From positions 1 through 37,143 of the forward strand of contig CANFNL010000009.1 of assembly GCA_947448205.1 (NCBI GenBank): a stretch of 37,143 bases of DNA, in the 5' to 3' direction. This document shows positions 33,621 to 37,143 of this stretch, piece after piece. The notes under the pieces were generated by a model. That model was not told the origin of the DNA, did no database searches, and saw nothing but the letters and a program-made list of their open reading frames with translations. The translations under genes and the position numbers were made by a program. Within the stretch, counting starts at the first letter, position 1. Every line of letters begins with the position of its first letter. The stretch is from Bacteriovoracaceae bacterium (GTDB lineage Bacteria > Bdellovibrionota > Bacteriovoracia > Bacteriovoracales > Bacteriovoracaceae).

Positions 33621-34967
33621 ATGAAAAAAGTCTTGTGGGGCTTGTCACTTTTATTATTCATGATGCATTCAGAAGTTTTGAAAGCACTTGAGTTTGATGA
33701 CTTGTCTCCCGACAAAAAATTAGAAGTTTATAGTGATTCTTGCGAACAAGGCCAGATGGCTAATTGTTATCAAGTCGCAATTTGGTATAAGAATAATCCA
33801 AGACTTGGGACAGATGAAATTTCCAAAATTCAATCATCCATTCAGGAATTAAAAGATAAAAGAAAAAAACTTAGAGAAGTTGATGAGAAATCAAATCTCG
33901 ATGAAGAGGATTTAAAAAAATTAAAATCTCTAGCAGCATCTATTACTGAAGAATCACAAAAGGCTGCGGCTGAGCAGAGATATGTAGATTATTTAACTAG
34001 AGCTTGTTCAGGTGGAGAAAAGGGAGCCTGTGAAGAAAAGTCTGGAAAAATAAATTATGAAGGCTCTAATATTTTATATTACGCTTCCCTTGGTTTAATT
34101 GGCATAGCCGTTTTTTTAATCGCCAAAACTATCTTTCAAGACGAGGATCAATTCCAAGCCCAAGAGAAATTAGATGATAATAAAGAAAAAGATGAAATAG
34201 CCAAACATGGCATAGTTTTAAGATATTCACGGCCATTTTTTAAACGCTATTTTAGTCCCATTGTTTCTGGAATGAAAAATAAAAAAACTTTTAAAGAAAA
34301 GTATAGAAGAAAACTTGCCGCAGCTGGATTAACTAATATTTTAACTCCAGAAGATTTTTTTGCATTTAAATTATTTCTCATTCTCGGTTTTCCACTCCTG
34401 TTTATGGCAGTCCGTTTATTTCTTGGTGAGGAGTGGTCTTTGAGTTTAATTCCTGTTCTGGCTTTTGTTGGATTTTATTATCCTGATATTTGGATTAGTG
34501 GAAAAATACAAGATCGCCAAAAAGAAATCATTATGAGTATGGCATTTTGTGTGGATATGTTAGCACTCTCAGTCGAGGCTGGATTGGATTTTGTTGCAGC
34601 AATGGCAAAAGTGATTGAGAAAGCTAAGGCAAATGCTTTAACTGAAGAATTTGAAAATGTAATTAGAGAAATTAAAATTGGAGCGAGCAGAGCAGAGGCT
34701 TTACGCAATTTAGCATGGCGAATAGATCTTATTCAGATTTCTTCTTTTTGTGCCACTTTAATAGCAGCAGATTCAGTTGGTGCTTCTATAGGACCAATTT
34801 TAAAATCATTGGCCATAGAGATTCGTCAAAAAAAATCAGCGGAAGTTGAAAAAGCAGGAGCAACGGCTGCAACTAAAATTTTATTCCCAATGATGTTTCT
34901 TATTATACCTTCTGTATTGGTAATTGTTTTTGCTCCTATAGTATTGGAGTTGATAAATGGAAAATAA
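33621..34967 (+). CDS. TadC/T2SSF-like membrane protein with an N-terminal periplasmic domain
   Basis: An inner-membrane platform protein of the type II secretion/Tad pilus family. The T2SSF-like part is the C-terminal 150 residues (SMAFCVDMLALSVEAGLDFV, RAEALRNLAWRIDLIQISSF, and the final hydrophobic span), the TadC pattern. The N-terminus is unusual: a signal-like segment (1-22), then two Cys motifs, C41-EQGQMAN-C49 and C129-SGGEKGA-C137, like disulfide-linked Sel1-type repeats. A charged coiled-coil stretch (65-120) lies between them, and a membrane span near 151-171 follows. The next gene overlaps it by 11 bases. Other Tad genes (ATPase, TadB, pilin) are not in view. Confidence 0.78.
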   Translation: MKKVLWGLSLLLFMMHSEVLKALEFDDLSPDKKLEVYSDSCEQGQMANCYQVAIWYKNNPRLGTDEISKIQSSIQELKDKRKKLREVDEKSNLDEEDLKKLKSLAASITEESQKAAAEQRYVDYLTRACSGGEKGACEEKSGKINYEGSNILYYASLGLIGIAVFLIAKTIFQDEDQFQAQEKLDDNKEKDEIAKHGIVLRYSRPFFKRYFSPIVSGMKNKKTFKEKYRRKLAAAGLTNILTPEDFFAFKLFLILGFPLLFMAVRLFLGEEWSLSLIPVLAFVGFYYPDIWISGKIQDRQKEIIMSMAFCVDMLALSVEAGLDFVAAMAKVIEKAKANALTEEFENVIREIKIGASRAEALRNLAWRIDLIQISSFCATLIAADSVGASIGPILKSLAIEIRQKKSAEVEKAGATAATKILFPMMFLIIPSVLVIVFAPIVLELINGK

Positions 34968-35316
34968 AAATTATATTTTAAAAAATAATTTCGGGGAAGT
35001 TATTTGCGAGCGGATGATTAAAGTCAGCAATATTTTGGCAAGGATGAGGGGGTTAATGTTTTCAAAAAAGCTTCCTGATTGTGACGGTTTTTTAATTGCT
35101 CCTTGCAACTCCATACATACTTTTTTTATGCTTTATAGTTTGGATATTGTTTTTTTGGACTCTCAATTTAAGGTCGTAAAAGTTATTTATGATCTTGCTG
35201 CTTGGAGAATGACTGGGATTTATTTTAGATCTCATCAAGTTTTAGAGATGAAGGCAGGAACATTAAAGAAAGGTATAAAGATAGGGGATCAATTTGAGGC
35301 AGTATGTATAAATTAG
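34957..35316 (+). CDS. DUF192 family protein
   Basis: A 119-residue protein of the DUF192 family, known for MRGLMF...LLIxPCNSIHTFFM-type motifs. Here ARMRGLMFSKKLPDCDGFLI and APCNSIHTFFMLYSLDIVFL match. Most family members have a signal peptide; none is seen here, so it may be cytoplasmic or membrane-linked through partners. It overlaps the TadC-like gene upstream by 11 bases and the FHA gene downstream by 13 bases, so its product is probably made with theirs. Function unknown. Confidence 0.8.
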   Translation: MENKNYILKNNFGEVICERMIKVSNILARMRGLMFSKKLPDCDGFLIAPCNSIHTFFMLYSLDIVFLDSQFKVVKVIYDLAAWRMTGIYFRSHQVLEMKAGTLKKGIKIGDQFEAVCIN

Positions 35317-36872
35317 TTGTTGTTGGCGGAAAGTTAAGAGGCCAGGAGTTTAGTCTCAAGACAGGTGACAATACACTTGGTCGAGATAGTCTATGTGACA
35401 TACATTTTCAAGCAGAAGGTGTCTCCAAAAAACATATAACGGTTACAATTGCCGAAAATGTTGTTTATGTTCAAGATATGGGCAGTGCAAATGGTACTTT
35501 TGTTAATGGAAAAATTATCAAAAGAGCAATGATTAAAGGGGGAGATAAAATCGGCTTGCCTAATGCCATTTTGCAATTAGTTGATGTGCAAGAAAAAAAA
35601 ATTGTCATTAAGAAGAAAGTTGCTAACCAAAGAGAAAGAGAAGATTCAATTGAAGACCTTTTGAATGGTGGATCACCGCCTGAAAATTTAGTCGGAAAAA
35701 TATTTTGGCTATTTAAATATAAATTTATGCCATTTCTTCATGGAATTAATCAAGAGTATGAATGGCGAGTTTTGTTAGCTATTTTTACTGCTGCCTTTGC
35801 TCTTACTACAATTACATTAACTATTTTCCCAGTTCTTCAAGATTCTAAAGAAGTTCTCATAAATGAAATTGCCAATCGCGGAGCACATTACGCTGAAGAA
35901 ATTGGAAGAATGAACGCGGCTGCTCTTGAACAAAAAAATCTTGAAAGAATTGATACAACTTTTCTCGACTCAGAAGAAGGGGTTGTATCGTATGAGCTGT
36001 TTGATCTTGAAGGCAGAATTGTAAGACCTATTTCAAGATTAAATGAATACACCAATGATTCATTTTCAGTCCAAACAAGAGAATGGGCGACCAAGAATAA
36101 AGACAGTAAAACTGTTAAGAAACAGCTTCTAGAAAATAGTGAAATTGGTATTGGAAAAAAGATTTTAGCTTATAACGCAAGAACGGGAAATCAAGAGGCA
36201 GTCGGGATTATCGCGATTCGATTTGCACCAAGAACACTTGCTGTTGAAGCTACTAAAAGTTCACGACTTTATTTAGAATCATTAGTGACTTCTTTTTTAG
36301 TAGCCATTATTTTCTTTGGTATTATTTATTATTTAACACTAAGACCGATTGAAGAAATTCGATATCAAACAGAAGAGGCATTAAGAGGAAAAAGACGTAG
36401 TATTGAAAGCAAAATATTGTTTGAAGAACTAGGCCCAGTGAGAAATGCAATCAATACTAGCCTTCAAAGAATTAGAGAGTTGCAAAGAGATGAGTCCGAG
36501 GTGGATCCCAATGATATTGAAAGTGATGGGGCTTATGTGTCTACTCTTGTGGAGTTCATGCAGGGAGCTCAGGGACCAGTTATTGTACTAAACTCAAATA
36601 AAAATCTTGTTAAGCTTAATACATCTGCAGAAGATGTCTGCGGAATTCGTTTGTCAATGTCGGAAGGGATGAATATTTTAGACATCACAAAAGAGCGTGG
36701 GTTTGCAGCAACTTTAATTGAGCTTTGTGATGGGTCGGCCAATAATGGAGGTACTTCTCAACAAGGTCATTACGAACTACAGGGAAAACAATATAATATT
36801 TTTGTAACATCGCTTATGGGAAAAGATGGGTTTGCCAAAGGATTTTATATCACTTTTGTGCAAGACACTTAA
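35304..36872 (+). CDS. FHA-domain membrane sensor with HAMP-like and PAS-like regions
   Basis: A 522-residue signalling protein. Residues 1-95 form an FHA phosphothreonine-binding domain: LGRDSLCDIHF (G26, R27), GVSKKHI (S41, H44) and GSANGTFVNG (N63, G64). A membrane span lies near 155-177, then an extracytoplasmic region to about 322, then a second span (325-346). LRPIEEIRYQTEEALRGKRR starts a HAMP-like linker, and the end (430-515) looks PAS-like. No histidine kinase or cyclase domain follows, so it must signal through a partner. A second FHA gene starts 21 bases downstream. The layout suggests that phosphorylated proteins control a Tad-type machine, an inference. Confidence 0.78.
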   Translation: MYKLVVVGGKLRGQEFSLKTGDNTLGRDSLCDIHFQAEGVSKKHITVTIAENVVYVQDMGSANGTFVNGKIIKRAMIKGGDKIGLPNAILQLVDVQEKKIVIKKKVANQREREDSIEDLLNGGSPPENLVGKIFWLFKYKFMPFLHGINQEYEWRVLLAIFTAAFALTTITLTIFPVLQDSKEVLINEIANRGAHYAEEIGRMNAAALEQKNLERIDTTFLDSEEGVVSYELFDLEGRIVRPISRLNEYTNDSFSVQTREWATKNKDSKTVKKQLLENSEIGIGKKILAYNARTGNQEAVGIIAIRFAPRTLAVEATKSSRLYLESLVTSFLVAIIFFGIIYYLTLRPIEEIRYQTEEALRGKRRSIESKILFEELGPVRNAINTSLQRIRELQRDESEVDPNDIESDGAYVSTLVEFMQGAQGPVIVLNSNKNLVKLNTSAEDVCGIRLSMSEGMNILDITKERGFAATLIELCDGSANNGGTSQQGHYELQGKQYNIFVTSLMGKDGFAKGFYITFVQDT

Positions 36873-36893
36873 CGAGATTGAAAAGACAAAATA

Positions 36894-37143
36894 ATGAATA
36901 AAGCAATGAATGTTAGAATGACAAATGAACTAAAAAACCCGATAGAGCCAGGTGTTCATTATCGATTGCTTTGCATGACAGGTCCAAATAAAGGCAAAGT
37001 CTATTATCTCATTGGTAAGCGTGCCATTATCGGGCGAAGCGAATCAGCTGATATTCAAATTATTGATACTAAAATATCCAGAGAACATGCAGAACTTTCA
37101 TTTGCGGATAGTGGATATACGGTTACAGATTTGGGTGCACAGA
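36894..37143 (+). CDS. FHA-domain protein, N-terminal part (cut by window edge)
   Basis: An open frame runs to the window edge. The visible 83 residues contain an FHA domain: MTGPNKGKVYYLIGKRAIIG, then GRSESADIQI, KISREHAEL and the start of VTDLGA. These are the conserved GR, S-x-x-H and L-x-x-x-N/G positions. I chose ATG 36894; in-frame ATGs at 36906 and 36918 are possible, and none has a strong ribosome binding site. The domain that would follow (ATPase, kinase substrate or other) is outside the window. Confidence 0.75.
   Translation, partial: MNKAMNVRMTNELKNPIEPGVHYRLLCMTGPNKGKVYYLIGKRAIIGRSESADIQIIDTKISREHAELSFADSGYTVTDLGAQ

Overview
The window is AT-rich, densely coded, and reads like the chromosome of a free-living or predatory Gram-negative bacterium of the Bdellovibrionota/Bacteriovorax type. 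That guess rests on gene content: an OppBC-like pair next to a lipoprotein and nagZ, a TadC-like protein beside DUF192 and FHA genes, a PilZ protein beside mreB, and a complete propionyl-CoA branch. It is an inference from content, not a database match. I saw no rRNA, tRNA or CRISPR array, and no gene-free stretch longer than 300 bases.

Layout. 1-141: the 3' end of an IS3-family element. 155-2505: a GT4 glycosyltransferase and an unrecognised partner, starting 13 bases after the likely IS end. 2657-6187: the three propionyl-CoA carboxylase genes (carboxyltransferase, biotin carboxylase, biotin carrier), preceded by a perfect 15-bp-arm palindrome. 6275-10609: hemW (-), a two-domain M16 peptidase (+) and a hypothetical (-). 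10727-13848: methylmalonyl-CoA mutase and its GTPase chaperone MeaB. Together with the carboxylase these convert propionyl-CoA towards succinyl-CoA; the epimerase is not in the window.

13993-20575 is the accessory island and the most interesting part. It holds a radical SAM/SPASM maturase with a textbook seven-cysteine SPASM motif (+). A tight minus-strand operon begins with a 53-residue peptide gene (18158-18319), followed by a 2OG-Fe(II) aspartyl/asparaginyl-hydroxylase-like protein, a GT4 glycosyltransferase and an orphan protein. A GT2 glycosyltransferase with membrane segments (-) and an HprK-like kinase (+) complete it. I infer a RiPP-type locus that makes a glycosylated and possibly hydroxylated or phosphorylated peptide from a precursor ending in SSPAGASNCY. 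A polysaccharide locus with a coincidental small ORF is the main alternative.

20821-24506 is grpE-dnaK-dnaJ, with a terminator between dnaK and dnaJ and another after dnaJ. 24655-33548 is rich in cell-envelope functions: an LpoA-like lipoprotein, MreB, a PilZ protein, a lipoprotein, two Opp/Dpp-type permeases and NagZ. It also holds an AMP-nucleosidase-like enzyme and a 34-residue, very basic small protein (26692-26796, -). 33621-37143 is a run of overlapping genes: a TadC-like protein with an unusual periplasmic N-terminus, DUF192, an FHA receptor and a second FHA gene cut by the window edge.
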